Shown here: positions 46,513 through 57,879 of the stretch, piece by piece
Position numbering within the stretch: the first letter of the stretch is position 1
Layout: every line of letters begins with the position of its first letter
Assembly (NCBI RefSeq): GCF_000237925.1
Contig: NC_031495.1
Span: 37,786,210 to 37,850,209, forward strand
Direction of reading: 5' to 3'
Length of the DNA: 64,000 nt
Origin: Schistosoma mansoni
Taxonomy: Eukaryota; Platyhelminthes; Trematoda; Strigeidida; Schistosomatidae
Notes under the pieces: generated by a model
What the model was told of the DNA's origin: nothing
Databases searched by the model: none
Seen by the model: the letters and a program-made list of their open reading frames with translations, nothing else
Position numbers and translations under genes: made by a program

Positions 46513-46995
46513 AGTTGTAAGATGGTGGTTGGAGATGGTCAAAAGGAAACCCTGGACCCGGCTTTCATGCTACTTGGCATTCGTCAGCAAGGTGTACCTG
46601 TACTCTTGAGGGAACTGGTGGTCCCTGACAGATTCGATCCCATATCACTCAGCTTCACAGTCAGAGACGTTACCACTGAGCTATTCGGGCCGCGATCGAC
46701 CTCCTGTAGGACTGAGATGTAATCACAGTTGATTGATCGAATCCGTCAGAGAGCACCAGTTCCCTCAAGATCACAGGTACATATTGCTGGCGAGTGTCAA
46801 TTAGCACGAAACCCGGGTCCAGGGTTTCCTATTGACCACCTCCAACCACCATCTTACCTCAACATAGTGCACGCAGTGTCAAGCCATTTAGACTAGTGGC
46901 CATGTAGCAATTTGATCGATAGCATTCGATCAGCACTAAGAAGGACTTGACACGCATGACATTGATCACTACCCAGTGATCAATCAATTGTGATT
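46513..46995. repeat. Family III SINE inverted dimer with long tail
   Basis: 46513-46735 is a minus copy with tRNA-like head (complement of TAGCTCAGTGGTAACG and GGATCGAATC) and an intact ribozyme. 46736-46858 is a plus copy from the B-box. 46859-46995 is the family tail (ending at CAATTGTGA). The two copies meet at their 5' parts. Confidence 0.75.
46549..46593 (-). ncRNA. Hammerhead ribozyme, family III, intact
   Basis: Minus strand: ACCTTG, CTGACGA, stem II ATGC/GCAT with a six-base loop, GAAA, short stem III, GTC, CAGGGT. Stem I pairs over six bases with one G-U. All three helices differ in sequence from families I and II while the core is the same. Confidence 0.75.
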
Positions 46996-47387
46996 CATTA
47001 GTTGTGTTTATTATGATCAGTCAGAAATATAAACTATGAAATCCAATAGTTTACTAATTTCCCTACTCCAATGTTACTCAAAGATCTCAATAAAATTGCT
47101 GAGTATCTGATGGTAGAATACACGACATCTATTTCATCTAACTTTGGGATTCGTCAATTAGATGTATCCTCATCTTGGTTGTAATGTGTTTTTAGTGTAT
47201 TAGACCAACCGCGATCTGGTTTAATTTTGCTATCTCATTTTAGAATGATCCATAAATTTTCAGGATAAGATTTTGTGAAGATAAGAGAATTTTCATGATT
47301 TTTAAATCATGTTTGTATTCTCGTTAATAACAGTACATTCATTAATTAATTTCTGATTGATACTTCAAATTTGTTATTATAAAAATA

Positions 47388-47593
47388 CTAATACCAACAC
47401 CAATACTACTAATAATACTACTAAAAATGATACTACTACTACTACTATTACTACTAATACTACTACTAATTATAATAATACTGATACTGATGATGATAAT
47501 AATAATACTAATACTAGTATTACTACTATTGATAGTGATAATAGTAATACTACTACTACAACTACTACTACTAATAATAATAATAATAATAAA
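47388..47593. repeat. Imperfect ACT/AAT trinucleotide repeat, about 200 bases
   Basis: Runs of ACT and AAT with some GAT. It makes Thr/Asn/Asp or Leu/Ile open frames on the plus strand, which are by-products of the repeat. Confidence 0.85.
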
Positions 47594-47814
47594 AGTATTG
47601 ATTTTTCTATAAAAATTTATTTGATTGACAAAATTTTCAATAATTTTTTTAATTATTTAATTAAATTTAATTAATTAATTGAAACATTGAAAAATTTAAT
47701 CAAAGTTAAATTGACAATCATGTACAATATTCAATTATTAATTACATATTCTATCTATCTATCTACCTATATATACATGTATAATTAATGTGTTGATATG
47801 AATACAGTGGTGTT

Positions 47815-48325
47815 GAGTGCTGTTAGAGGTTATGAATCTTCATCGACTGAGATGGTTGGGTCACGTGTTACGTATGCCTGAACACTGATTACCACGACGC
47901 GCTATACTGACTAGTATTGGCAATGGTTGGAAGAGAGTTAGGGATCGCCAAACCAAAACGTGGCATCAGTTCTTGAAGTTACTAACTTGTAGTCTAAGCC
48001 ATGTTGGTAGATGCAGACTATTTGGTTGGGGTCTGAGTGACTATCGTAACCAATGGTTGGAGACTCTGTGTGACGTGGCTCAGAATCGATCACAATGGAG
48101 TAGGTGTATGCATTCTTTATCTTCTCTTAAAACATGAGATTAAAGTCGCTTCATAACTTTCTTCTTTCCTATACTATATACTTATATACAATCTTTCTTT
48201 TATATATTACCACCACTAAATTGACTACTTCTATGAATCCGGTGTTGATCTTGTCGTGTTAACGAGGTATGGCGACTTGGACCGATGTATATATGTGCGT
48301 GGTCCTACGTTGTACTGACTGACTG
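47815..48325 (+). mobile_element. LINE 3' end, family L, plus strand
   Basis: Plus-strand copy of the element at 39781-40345: LHRLRWLGHVLRMPEH, then a stop, QTKTWHQFLKLL, DYRNQWLETLCDVAQNRSQW, then a 3' UTR and a TGAC tail (about 48314-48325). 5' truncated. Confidence 0.8.
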
Positions 48326-48426
48326 AATGCGTTGATACATTTGATGGATATATATATATATATTCATTTATTATAGTGCAGTGAGTGAACACTCAATTGG
48401 GGAAGATCAATCTAATCCAATATGAA

Positions 48427-48482
48427 ACTTACTTACTTACTTACTTACGATTGTTACCCCTTGTGGAGGAGTAAAAGGCCGC
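48427..48482 (-). mobile_element. RTE LINE extreme 3' end with ACTT tail
   Basis: Complement of the GTAACAA stop region with CTCCACAAG and an (AAGT)n tail; about 55 bases, a severe 5' truncation. Confidence 0.65.
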
Positions 48483-48779
48483 CAAAAAGATGATATCCTG
48501 TAGGAGGTTATCTGTAATTTTGTTTTAAATATAACATATAAATTCAACAATCTCTATCTTCATTCTGTTTAGGTCGATTCAATTTATTTCAAAGTTGTCG
48601 ATATTGTTTAGTTCTACTGTAAGAATGATTGAGAATGTATAATACCATATAAGTCATGAGAAATAACAAACATAACAAATACTAACATAGCATAACTTAC
48701 TTTCATTTTCAATAATACTAAACTGCCGAATATTAATAAATTAACTGAAGATTTGTCATAAAACTGTATAGTGCACCTC

Positions 48780-49060
48780 AATTAAATGTTGCTCCGGTTG
48801 CAAGAAGGGGAATCAGCCTCATGATTTCCAAAGCATCTCGGCTTCCCCCACAAAGCGTCATAATTCTTCTAAATGAGGATCTTTCAACTCCCAGGACAGA
48901 GTTTAAATGGTTCGAGTGATTTTCTCTGGTTAGTACTTTTTTTTAGCAAAGTTATATTCTATGGGATTAGGTTGCTGATTCTATGCCTAACGCTCCTCCT
49001 TTATCTGGGCTTATGACAAACAATTACCCTAGAAGGGCTCCAGGCGGAACCATACATATG
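48780..49060. repeat. Unclassified GC-richer segment, possible retroelement remnant
   Basis: Denser in G and C than its surroundings (AGGGCTCCAGGCGGAACC near the right end) and without a match elsewhere in the window. The style resembles a retroelement 3' region, but I cannot name a family. Confidence 0.35.
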
Positions 49061-49599
49061 ATTATTTACTGTGTCTGAATTACATTCAGTACTGTAATAT
49101 GCTCAAACAAACTGTAGGAGTCAATATCGATAGAAATGTACCACAGGAGTGAGCCGATTAGAACAGAGAATGAGAGTATTTAGTTTTTGCGCGAAATTCA
49201 AATATCACTTACGACGAGGAACAGAAATATATTTGTATATTGTTCAAAAAATTCATAATGTTGGAGGAAAATAATATTTTACAACCATAGAGTAAAAATG
49301 CTAGTGTTAACGGTAATAAAAACTGAATTTATTCTACATGGAGTATACGCAACAGGTTAATCAACAATATCCCTAAATTCTAAACCTGAACTACTTCTTC
49401 TTGAAACAAACCTCAACTAGGATGCACTATAGTTCATGGATGAACTAATCAGATACAAACTCTTCAATCAGTGAGTGTAATTCATTCATCCATATGACTA
49501 CACAGTATGTTTACATTAAACTTGATATCAGTTCGTGAAGAAATCTCCTACTCGAAATCCTTAATCTTACCCTAACTAGTAGGAATATAGGAATTTTAT
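49061..49599. other. No gene seen
   Basis: AT-rich with no recognised repeat or coding region. The same holds for 49959-50529. Confidence 0.45.
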
Positions 49600-49958
49600 A
49601 TAGTTGAGATCATGAGTCAATTGAAGCTAGACCATCATGGAAAACCTGGAAGCACTTGATGGCCGTTTCGTCTTATTGTGGGACTCCTCAGAAGTGGATT
49701 GGCTGAGGTTAGACATAAACACCATCGGATGCCGGCCGGCTCAGTGGTCTATCGGTTAAATGCTCTAGCACGAGACTGGTAGGTCCTGGGTTCGAATCTT
49801 GAGAGTGCGGGGATCGTGGACGCGCACTGCTGAGGAGTCCCACGATAGGACGAAACGGTCGTCCACTGCTTCCAGGTTTTCCATGGTGGTTTAGCTTCAA
49901 ATGACTCATGATCTCAACCATATAAAATTACTAAAATCTCCACAAAACCCCCTTCTGA
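49600..49958. repeat. Family II SINE inverted dimer
   Basis: About 49600-49690 is a minus-strand 3' part to mid-ribozyme; 49691-49958 is a plus copy with tRNA-like head (GCCGGCTCAGTGGTCTATCG, GGGTTCGAATC), ribozyme and full 3' terminus. No clear target-site duplication. Confidence 0.75.
49824..49869 (+). ncRNA. Hammerhead ribozyme, family II, core intact, stem I mispaired
   Basis: GCACTG, CTGAGGAG, GTCC/GGAC stem II, GAAA, GTC, CACTGC. One base change in the 3' side breaks stem I pairing. Confidence 0.65.
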
Positions 49959-50529
49959 TTAGATTCATAAATTATTCACTTACGAAATGTGTGTTCTGAT
50001 TGGTTGGAAATTCAACACGGTTATTTTAAATTTGTCCTTAAAGTATACTTTTATCAGAATTTCAAGGGTCAAAGTTACTTGATTTCAAACAAAGGTATAT
50101 AAAGAACCTCATTGAAGTATGAAACTTATATTATAGATTTATTATTTTTCCAGTTGATTAAACTTATTCATATATTGATAACTGTTACTAAGTGAGATAA
50201 GTATTCTCTTTGTTTTCTATAATATTTCTATTGTACATCTTCTCTTTTGTTTATTTTTATGTTGTTATTACTAATTTTTGTTAATGCCCCTCCCCCCCAA
50301 ATGCCCTATTACGACTGAGGGTGGGGAAGGAGAGTCAGTTCCTCCTTCTCGAAATCCTTTATAAATGTAATATTGTTGATATATTCATTTTCATAATGTA
50401 TATCAATCTATAAATGGTAATCATTATGTGTAAGGTATGAATTATGATCATATCTATAATGAAACACGTGCTATCTCATTACATAATACACTCTTAAGAA
50501 ATAATTAACTTAAGCAGAGATGGATTATA

Positions 50530-51509
50530 ATACTATTCAGGAAATTCTATGTAATTCCTTTATTTTACATTAACTCCCTCTTGCTTTCACAAAAGAGAAT
50601 TGTGAGAGACCTATTTTAAGGATTATTTTAGTAGAAACCATGGATAGCTCTTGCTTACATAATCTTTGTGAACTGGGAATCACTGGATAGCTAATTTATT
50701 CTAACACTGGAATCCCATCAGGTACTGATCATCCACAACTTCAGAATAGGTGATCAAACCCAGAACATTCATGTGTCATAAGGAGCGCTTGACCCTTAGA
50801 TCATTTTAAAAACAGCCACTAAACGATTTAAATTTCTAAATTTAGTCAGCCTTCGAAATAATCCAACAATCTTCCATCCGACTTGAAGATTACTTTTAGC
50901 AATATCGACCCACTTACTTAAATGTTATTCAGTTCCTCTGTTAACCGATGATGATAACTTAACTCTATACCTGGTACTCAATAAGCTGATTGTATTATAT
51001 AGTATACTCGTCTGACTATCTGTTTGCAGTTCCGACTGTTTATGCATATATGTATGTATGTATGGATGGATGGATGTCGATTGTCACCAGAGTTGGAAAG
51101 TCCTTTGTAACTCTATTTTATTGAATGAAAAAATATTGAAACTATTTTCACATTAAATTCATTTAGTATTGCTTGTTTGAATCTTCCCATCGATGTGTTA
51201 GGACTGCAACTGGTCAGTCTCTAATTGGCATATGTGCATACTGTGCGTATTGCCTCGATATAGCCTCAATTTACAAGCATGTTAAGCAGAGATGGATAGT
51301 GGCTAGCAGTGGAATCCAGGACGTTGTTTTCACATTATTTTATCATTATTATCCTTGTCTATTCTTACTCCCCATTCTCAGTCTAGTTGGCCTTTAATGT
51401 TTATATATAAATGTTCTTAACAAGTATAGGATGTGTGATCAGATTGTTCGAAATGTATTGCGCTAATATCTCATCATAGAGTTCTGATAATCTTCGTCTT
51501 CTTATTACG
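50530..51509 (+). repeat. Palindrome, left arm (about 0.98 kb)
   Basis: It is the reverse complement of 51788-52770 with very few differences. It contains a family II SINE relic (about 50640-50800) and the 3' part of a family I SINE on the minus strand (about 51160-51323), a TATG/GGAT simple repeat near 51050-51075 and no gene. Confidence 0.9.
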
Positions 51510-51587
51510 TCGTTGAATATGAAATCACAACTTACGAACAAAGCCAGATCAAGTCTATTCGAGTCTATTATTTACAGATACATGGTT

Positions 51588-51787
51588 NNNNNNNNNNNNN
51601 NNNNNNNNNNNNNNNNNNNNNNNNNNNNNNNNNNNNNNNNNNNNNNNNNNNNNNNNNNNNNNNNNNNNNNNNNNNNNNNNNNNNNNNNNNNNNNNNNNNN
51701 NNNNNNNNNNNNNNNNNNNNNNNNNNNNNNNNNNNNNNNNNNNNNNNNNNNNNNNNNNNNNNNNNNNNNNNNNNNNNNNNNNNNNNN
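51588..51787. other. Assembly gap, 200 N, at the centre of a palindrome
   Basis: Exactly 200 N between the two arms of the 50530-52770 palindrome. Confidence 0.95.
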
Positions 51788-52770
51788 CGTAATAAGAAGA
51801 CGAAGATTATCAGAACTCTATGATGAGATATTAGCGCAATACATTTCGAACAATCTGATCACACATCCTATACTTGTTAAGAACATTTATATATAAACAT
51901 TAAAGGCCAACTAGACTGAGAATGGGGAGTAAGAATAGACAAGGATAATAATGATAAAATAATGTGAAAACAACGTCCTGGATTCCACTGCTAGCCACTA
52001 TCCATCTCTGCTTAACATGCTTGTAAATTGAGGCTATATCGAGGCAATACGCACAGTATGCACATATGCCAATTAGAGACTGACCAGTTGCAGTCATAAC
52101 ACATCGATGGGAAGATTCAAACAAGCAATACTAAATGAATTTAATAATTAACTTAGTTTCAATATTTTTTCATTCAATAAAATAGAGTTACAAAGGACTT
52201 TCCAACTCTGGTGACAATCGACATCCATCCATCCATACATACATACATATATGCATAAACAGTCGGAACTGCAAACAGATAGTCAGACGAGTATACTATA
52301 TAATACAATCAGCTTATTGAGTACCAGGTATAGAGTTAAGTTATCATCATCGGTTAACAGAGGAACTGAATAACATTTAAGTAAGTGGGTCGATATTGCT
52401 AAAAGTAATCTTCAAGTCGGATGGAAGATTGTTGGATTATTTCGAAGGCTGACTAAATTTAGAAATTTAAATCGTTTAGTGGCTGTTTTTAAAATGATCT
52501 AAGGGTCAAGCGCTCCTTATGACACATGAATGTTCTGGGTTTGATCACCTATTCTGAAGTTGTGGATGATCAGTACCTGATGGGATTCCAGTGTTAGAAT
52601 AAATTAGCTATCCAGTGATTCCCAGTTCACAAAGATTATGTAAGCAAGAGCTATCCATGGTTTCTACTAAAATAATCCTCAAAATAGGTCTCTCACAATT
52701 CTCTTTTGTGAAAGCAAGAGGGAGTTAATGTAAAATAAAGGAATTACATAGAATTTCCTGAATAGTATTC
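51788..52770 (-). repeat. Palindrome, right arm
   Basis: It starts at the first base after a 200-N gap and mirrors 51509 outward to about 50530. The spacer is 78 known bases plus the gap. It is either a true palindrome or a hairpin artefact of assembly. Confidence 0.9.
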
Positions 52771-52829
52771 TAATCTCAGTTATTTTTCTAACGCCTTGAT
52801 ATTCGTTAAACAGAAAAGTATGATTCTAT

Positions 52830-52990
52830 AGATGAGATCATCAGTCAATTGAAGCTAGACCACCATGAAAAACCTGGAAGTACTGGACGGCCGTTTTCTC
52901 CTAGTATGGGACTCCTCAGTGGCAATGCGCATCCACGACCCCGCCTCGCGAGATTCGAACCCAGGATATTGATAGGTAATCAGTAGACTT
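52830..52990 (-). repeat. Family II SINE, minus strand
   Basis: ATCAGTCAATTGAAGCTAGA through the ribozyme (CCACTGAGGAG variant with two extra bases) to the B-box. Confidence 0.7.
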
Positions 52991-53530
52991 TATGTTATTG
53001 ATCGAAACTAGAACATTGCGTAGTAAACCGAGTGTATGTAACACGATGTTAACAATAAAATACTCTCTTCTCAAGAAATGGACATTCATTGTTGACAGTA
53101 ACAACAAACACACAATTAATTCATTTGATTAACCTTTAGATCATTTAGACGACATCTATATCAGAACATAACAACTACCTAGTGCATTAGAGTTTTTGAT
53201 TTGTTGTCTGCGAAGTAAACCATAACGATTATGTTGGTACTGTTGAATAGAAAAAGAAGAAAAACTCAAATTTTTTTATCGATACGGATTTATGGAAGTT
53301 GCGGAAATCACGATTGAATCTAAATTATACAATTATTGAAAACCTGGATGTACTGGAGGGTCCTTATCTAACTTGGATTGATTCATGGTCTCAACTGAAC
53401 CCATACTGGTAATCAGAATGCACTAACTAATGACTAACTTCAAGAGGGAATTACCCGAATTCTATTGAAGAGCCGTGACCAGTGGAGTTCAACCGTGTTG
53501 GATGCGAAGAGGGCATTCACCAAAGACAAT

Positions 53531-53620
53531 CAGTCAGTCAGTCAGCTACAACATAGGACCAGGTTATGCATCGGTCCAAGTTGCCATACCTCGTTAGCAC
53601 AACAAGATGAACACCGGATT
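53531..53620 (-). mobile_element. 90-base LINE family L insertion with target-site duplication
   Basis: CCAAAGACAAT at 53520-53530 and 53621-53631 flanks only the last 90 bases of the element, with its CAGT tail at the left. An extreme 5' truncation that fixes the family's 3' end and shows 11-base duplications. Confidence 0.82.
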
Positions 53621-53760
53621 CCAAAGACAATGGAAGATAGTCGCGCAATAAAGCGAACTGATTGAGGTTAAACTTGTCCACCAATAAATTTCAGTTCAGT
53701 TGTCTTTGTGCATGAGACTGAAGGTTTTTGGTTCAACTCCCGTTAGCGGGTCATGGATGT

Positions 53761-53807
53761 GCTCTGCTGAGGAGTCACATACTAGGATGAAACAAGCTGT
53801 ACAGTGC
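53761..53807 (+). ncRNA. Hammerhead ribozyme, family II, GTA triplet
   Basis: GCTCTG, CTGAGGAG, stem-loop II, GAAA, cleavage triplet GTA, CAGTGC. Core complete; stem I has one mispair. Confidence 0.6.
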
Positions 53808-54464
53808 TTCCAGGTTTTCCATAGTTGTCTTATCTAGATTAATTCATAGTATCAATCCAAATCAAGTTTTATTTTTATTCGAATACATAGATCATATTTC
53901 AAGATATGTATATAGAACATTCATTAATTTTCGAAGAACATTCAAAATCCAATCCCTTAATTCATTTACTTTTTATGTATATTGTGTGTACATTTGTGAT
54001 CATTTTTGTTTTCCAGTTCTATTTGACTAATCACCTCCCACCTTAACCCCCCAATTTTTAGCTTGATCACCTCAAGGCTACCCTAATTTATACTTCTTTT
54101 TTTTTAAAGAAGGACATAAACAATAATCAAGTCAAGAGATTACGAAAAGAATCAGTTGGAGGTGAATTTCAGCCTAAGGGGGAAGTGAATTTTTAATCCT
54201 ACTTTATATAAGTAATAATTGGAGAAAGGATTGACTTCCCCTTCTCACACACACACACAACCATACATATATACACATATTTCTCCTTTTCTATTCATGA
54301 ATCAGTTTTCTAAAATTATTATTATTATAGTTTCCTTTGTACTATTTAAACTTGTGTTAATTTAACTTCGTTTATATATTTACTCTGAAGAAGTGGCTTA
54401 TATCAAGTCACGAAACGTCAGGAATACAACTTTTCTACTCATCAGGATATAATAAAAAGTGTAT

Positions 54465-54810
54465 TTGTTCATAGTTGAAAGTATGAGTCCATTGAAGCTA
54501 GACCACCAAAGAAAACCTGGAAGCACTGAACGGCCGTTTCGTCCTATTGCGGGACTCCTGAGCAGTGCGCATTCAAGACCTACCAGTCTCGAGCCAGAGC
54601 ACTTAACCGACAGACCACTGAGCCGGCCGGCATCCGATGGTGTTAATGTCTAACTTCAACCAATACACGAAGATGGGCAACCGTTCACTAATTGTCTTCA
54701 GTGAATTCCTATCTCACAACAGACGTGGTTTGAACTCCACTGGTTACTGCTTCTCACTAGAACTCTAGGAATTACCTCTTGAAGTCAGTCACTAGTGAGC
54801 ATATTATTAT
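54465..54810 (-). repeat. Nearly full family II SINE, minus strand
   Basis: It lacks the extreme 3' terminus but has the ribozyme (CTCAGGAG, one core base changed; GAAA), tRNA-like head and full 5' region ending TCACTAGTGAGCATAT. Confidence 0.8.
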
Positions 54811-54813
54811 AGT

Positions 54814-54861
54814 CAGAAGGGGTTTTGTGAGAAATACTAAATCTCCACAAAACCCCTTCTG
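54814..54861. repeat. Perfect 16-base inverted repeat made of two SINE 3' termini
   Basis: CAGAAGGGGTTTTGTG (54814-54829) and its exact complement (54846-54861) with 16 bases between. It is the smallest member of the inverted-dimer series. Confidence 0.85.
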
Positions 54862-56195
54862 TGTATATTTGCTATTAACTTTCTATCTAATGGTCAATTT
54901 GTTTGAAACTATCAAGTTCAACCTTGGTATCAATAGCTATTATGATATTTTGTTTTGCTAACGTGTTCACTGAGAGTTTGAGTTTTTATAGTCTGTATTC
55001 TGGACTGATCTTTGGCAAGGAATCGTTGGGATTATGAATGTACACTGCCATTGATAAGTCCTATACTGAAAAGAAACAGGTATACAGTAATGCCTACAAA
55101 TTCGGTATATTATTGATAATCATATACTGAATCGTGACTAGTGTAAAAACATAATTTCCCTCAGTTCTTGTATGACTTTACGGTTCAATCCCTGTTGTTG
55201 AAGTTGTAAATACACACTGCTACTAAGATGTCAGATACCAGGAAGGAACAGCAGCAGCTCAATGTTTTCTGGTTTTGGACGATTATTTAACTGAGGTCAG
55301 TTCGTCAAATAAATCATAAAATGTTTACCAAATGTCGGAGTTCTTTACTCATTTTCTTCAAGACCAAGGGTGACTAACTCTGATTGATCAGTGACTGCTT
55401 TGGATTGGCTGATACATGAGTGGTTATACTCATCTTAAAAATATAGTTCTTCTAGGAAAGTTTCATCCGTTCTCTACGAATATTAAGGAGATGAAGTAGC
55501 CTGATCAATAGGTTAGGGTGGTACAGGACAAACAGTTGTAAGATGTAAGATGACCTATTTTAAGCAGTTAAATTGCTTCTGTTCAAACTCGGTTGCTGAC
55601 GGTTATCGATTAGACAAAATAAGTGAATACAGTTAAACCTACAAAAATCTATTCTTGTGAAATTATTGTATCTTTTTCTGATAATCAGTGAGGTAAAAAT
55701 GTCAAGGCAACTTAAATATTATAAAGTCAGCAAATCAGAAAACGAACAGTATGAGTATCCATTTATGTTCCTACATCAGTACTCTTCTACCCTAATTCCC
55801 AACCCAAACCTTAACTGGTAAACTTTCAACTTAAATCCTAATTAGCTCCATTTCCCAAACACGATCACTTAAAATAATTATGAGATGCTGTCCCCTATTC
55901 TTGTCATAACGTTACTATTATGTGTTCACTGAGATTTGCAAGCGGGTGAATGAAAGTCTTGGATTTTGTAAACGTGACTTGGTACCTGATTTACTCGACT
56001 CTATAGCTTATTTTGTCCTTTAAGCGTCCTGTGATAATTAGAAGCGGTCGAACTGATATACCGACGAGAATGTCAAGTTCATACCAAATAAAACAGTGTG
56101 CATTGCTAACTGTACTGTATATGGAGTTTATGGTAGGCGCGGAATGATCTACAAAGAAATGATCAGTTAACACAAAAACCACACTTCTCCACGAC
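54862..56195. other. No gene; two worn SINE scraps
   Basis: Scraps like the family II ribozyme segment occur near 55015-55100 and 55200-55330 (TACACACTGCTACTAAGATG). Otherwise AT-rich and featureless. Confidence 0.45.
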
Positions 56196-56359
56196 CAACA
56201 GGACTGTATTATTATAACTGAAATTATATATGAAGCGGTGGGTAATTATCCGTTGTTAATGTTAAAGACTGCAACCATTTTTTCAACAGGACTGTATTAT
56301 TATAACTGAAATTATATATGAAGTGGTGGGTAATTATCCGTTGTTAATGTTAAAGACTG
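56196..56359. repeat. Tandem duplication, period 88
   Basis: CAACAGGACTGTATTATTAT starts at 56196 and again at 56284; the units differ by about one base plus a short spacer. Confidence 0.85.
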
Positions 56360-56439
56360 CAACTGACCAATTTGCTGCGATATATCAAGCTTATGATACC
56401 AACATACGTTCCACTTCAAACCTTAATTCATCTACACCT

Positions 56440-56480
56440 GTTACCCCTGGTGGAGAAGCATAGGCCGCCTACTAGAATTC
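56440..56480 (-). mobile_element. RTE LINE extreme 3' end scrap
   Basis: TGTTACCCCTGGTGGAG and AGGCCGCC are the complement of the SR2-like protein end seen at 45240-45280. Confidence 0.55.
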
Positions 56481-56940
56481 ACTTATTTATTTATTTGAAC
56501 ACATAAATATTGGTACAAAGGGGCACCGAATACATATGAGCCACACAAGTCACTTGATTTGTGTGTGGGCTGTGGTACTGACCAGGTGCTCAAATCGAAG
56601 CAGGTGATTTTATTAGAGAGTCACACTCAGAGCCTTTGACCTTAACGTCTGATCCGCATAGCAGTGGAGCATCGTAAGGAGATGCAATCCTATGGCAGCC
56701 GGTGACCAACGTTTGATTCATACGTCATTAGTTCCCTCAGGATACCGGAGCCCATGTGCACCATTGGTTTGGAATGAGGGTTTTCCAACTTCCCTAAGTG
56801 AACTTTCTGTGTCCAACAATCCGGTTAAAGCGCCAGACATTCGCTTTTTGTCCTCTCAATTTCATAAACAAAACCTCCATTGAGAGAAAGCAGTGAGTAG
56901 GACTTCCCTGACAGAGGCTGTATACGCTTGGATATAATAC
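56481..56940 (+). repeat. R6 interspersed repeat, best plus copy
   Basis: Begins ATTTATTTATTTGAACACAT and runs through CAGAGCCTTTGACCTTAACG and GGAGCCCATGTGCACC to CAGTGAGTAGGA. Same family as 30225-30730 and 17030-17300. Function and class unknown. Confidence 0.65.
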
Positions 56941-57879
56941 TTAAGATCTATTAATCGAAACATTTTACTAATTCAGTATCACAAAGTCATCATTCTATAT
57001 TGTAACAAAACTTATTCAACACTGTTTAATTTCTTACACTTAAGTAAGATTTTGATTTTAGGAATTTTTTTTATTACTATACATCATAATATTCATATTT
57101 TCTCATCACCATAGTAACTAGATATGATATAATATCATAAGAGTATTGGTAAGATCAATAATAGTGATCCACTTCACTAAATAATTTTCTATCACATAGA
57201 TATATTCATATATTGAAATTGACAAAACATGTTAACACATTCACATATTGAAACACACACATACACACTTGGGATGAGAAACACCAAGTGCATGAATACA
57301 ATCACGCCTAAACAATAATGAAGGTGTTTAAAGTTACCGCTTTCATATATATCTAAGCTGAGAATCATTGGACTAACCTAAATGCATTGTACATTGCTCA
57401 AACTTAAAGATGTCCAATTTGACCCACCACTAAGTGTGTTTATGTGTGTGTGTGCGCATAATAATTGTGGATACTATCAGTTATTTAAAGATATAATGTA
57501 ACATATTATAGGCATGGATATTATAACTGTGACAATGAAGAACATGACAGATCATGTGAACAATTATAAGTTGTCTGTTGATATTGTTAAGATCGTTAAC
57601 GGTTACATGATAAACATACACTTGAAATACAGTTGTTCGTTACAATATACTCTTGGGACCAGTTTCTTTTAATCTCAACCCCTCCTCCTGCACTCTCTAT
57701 CTTTCAAACACACCGGTCTTCATTGCAGTTAAATCAACTCAAGAAAAAAAAAAAAACTTTTCGCTTATAATGATCGAAGATGAAGAAACATATAATCAAC
57801 TTTTGATTTCCATAGGGATAAATGTAGAAAAATAATAAGCATTATTGCCATAGGAGATTTCTGAAGACTATTGAACTTT
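56941..57879. other. No gene seen
   Basis: AT-rich with CA/TG runs near 57245-57270 and 57435-57455. Short open frames look random. Confidence 0.5.

Larger units (their letters stand above)
53435..53860 (+). repeat. Family II SINE split by a LINE scrap
   Basis: 5' region at 53435-53530, LINE piece at 53531-53620, then head, ribozyme and 3' segment at 53632-53860. Confidence 0.7.

Noticed and set aside
47357-47674. Thr/Asn-rich 105-codon frame
   Set aside because: It is explained by the ACT/AAT simple repeat.
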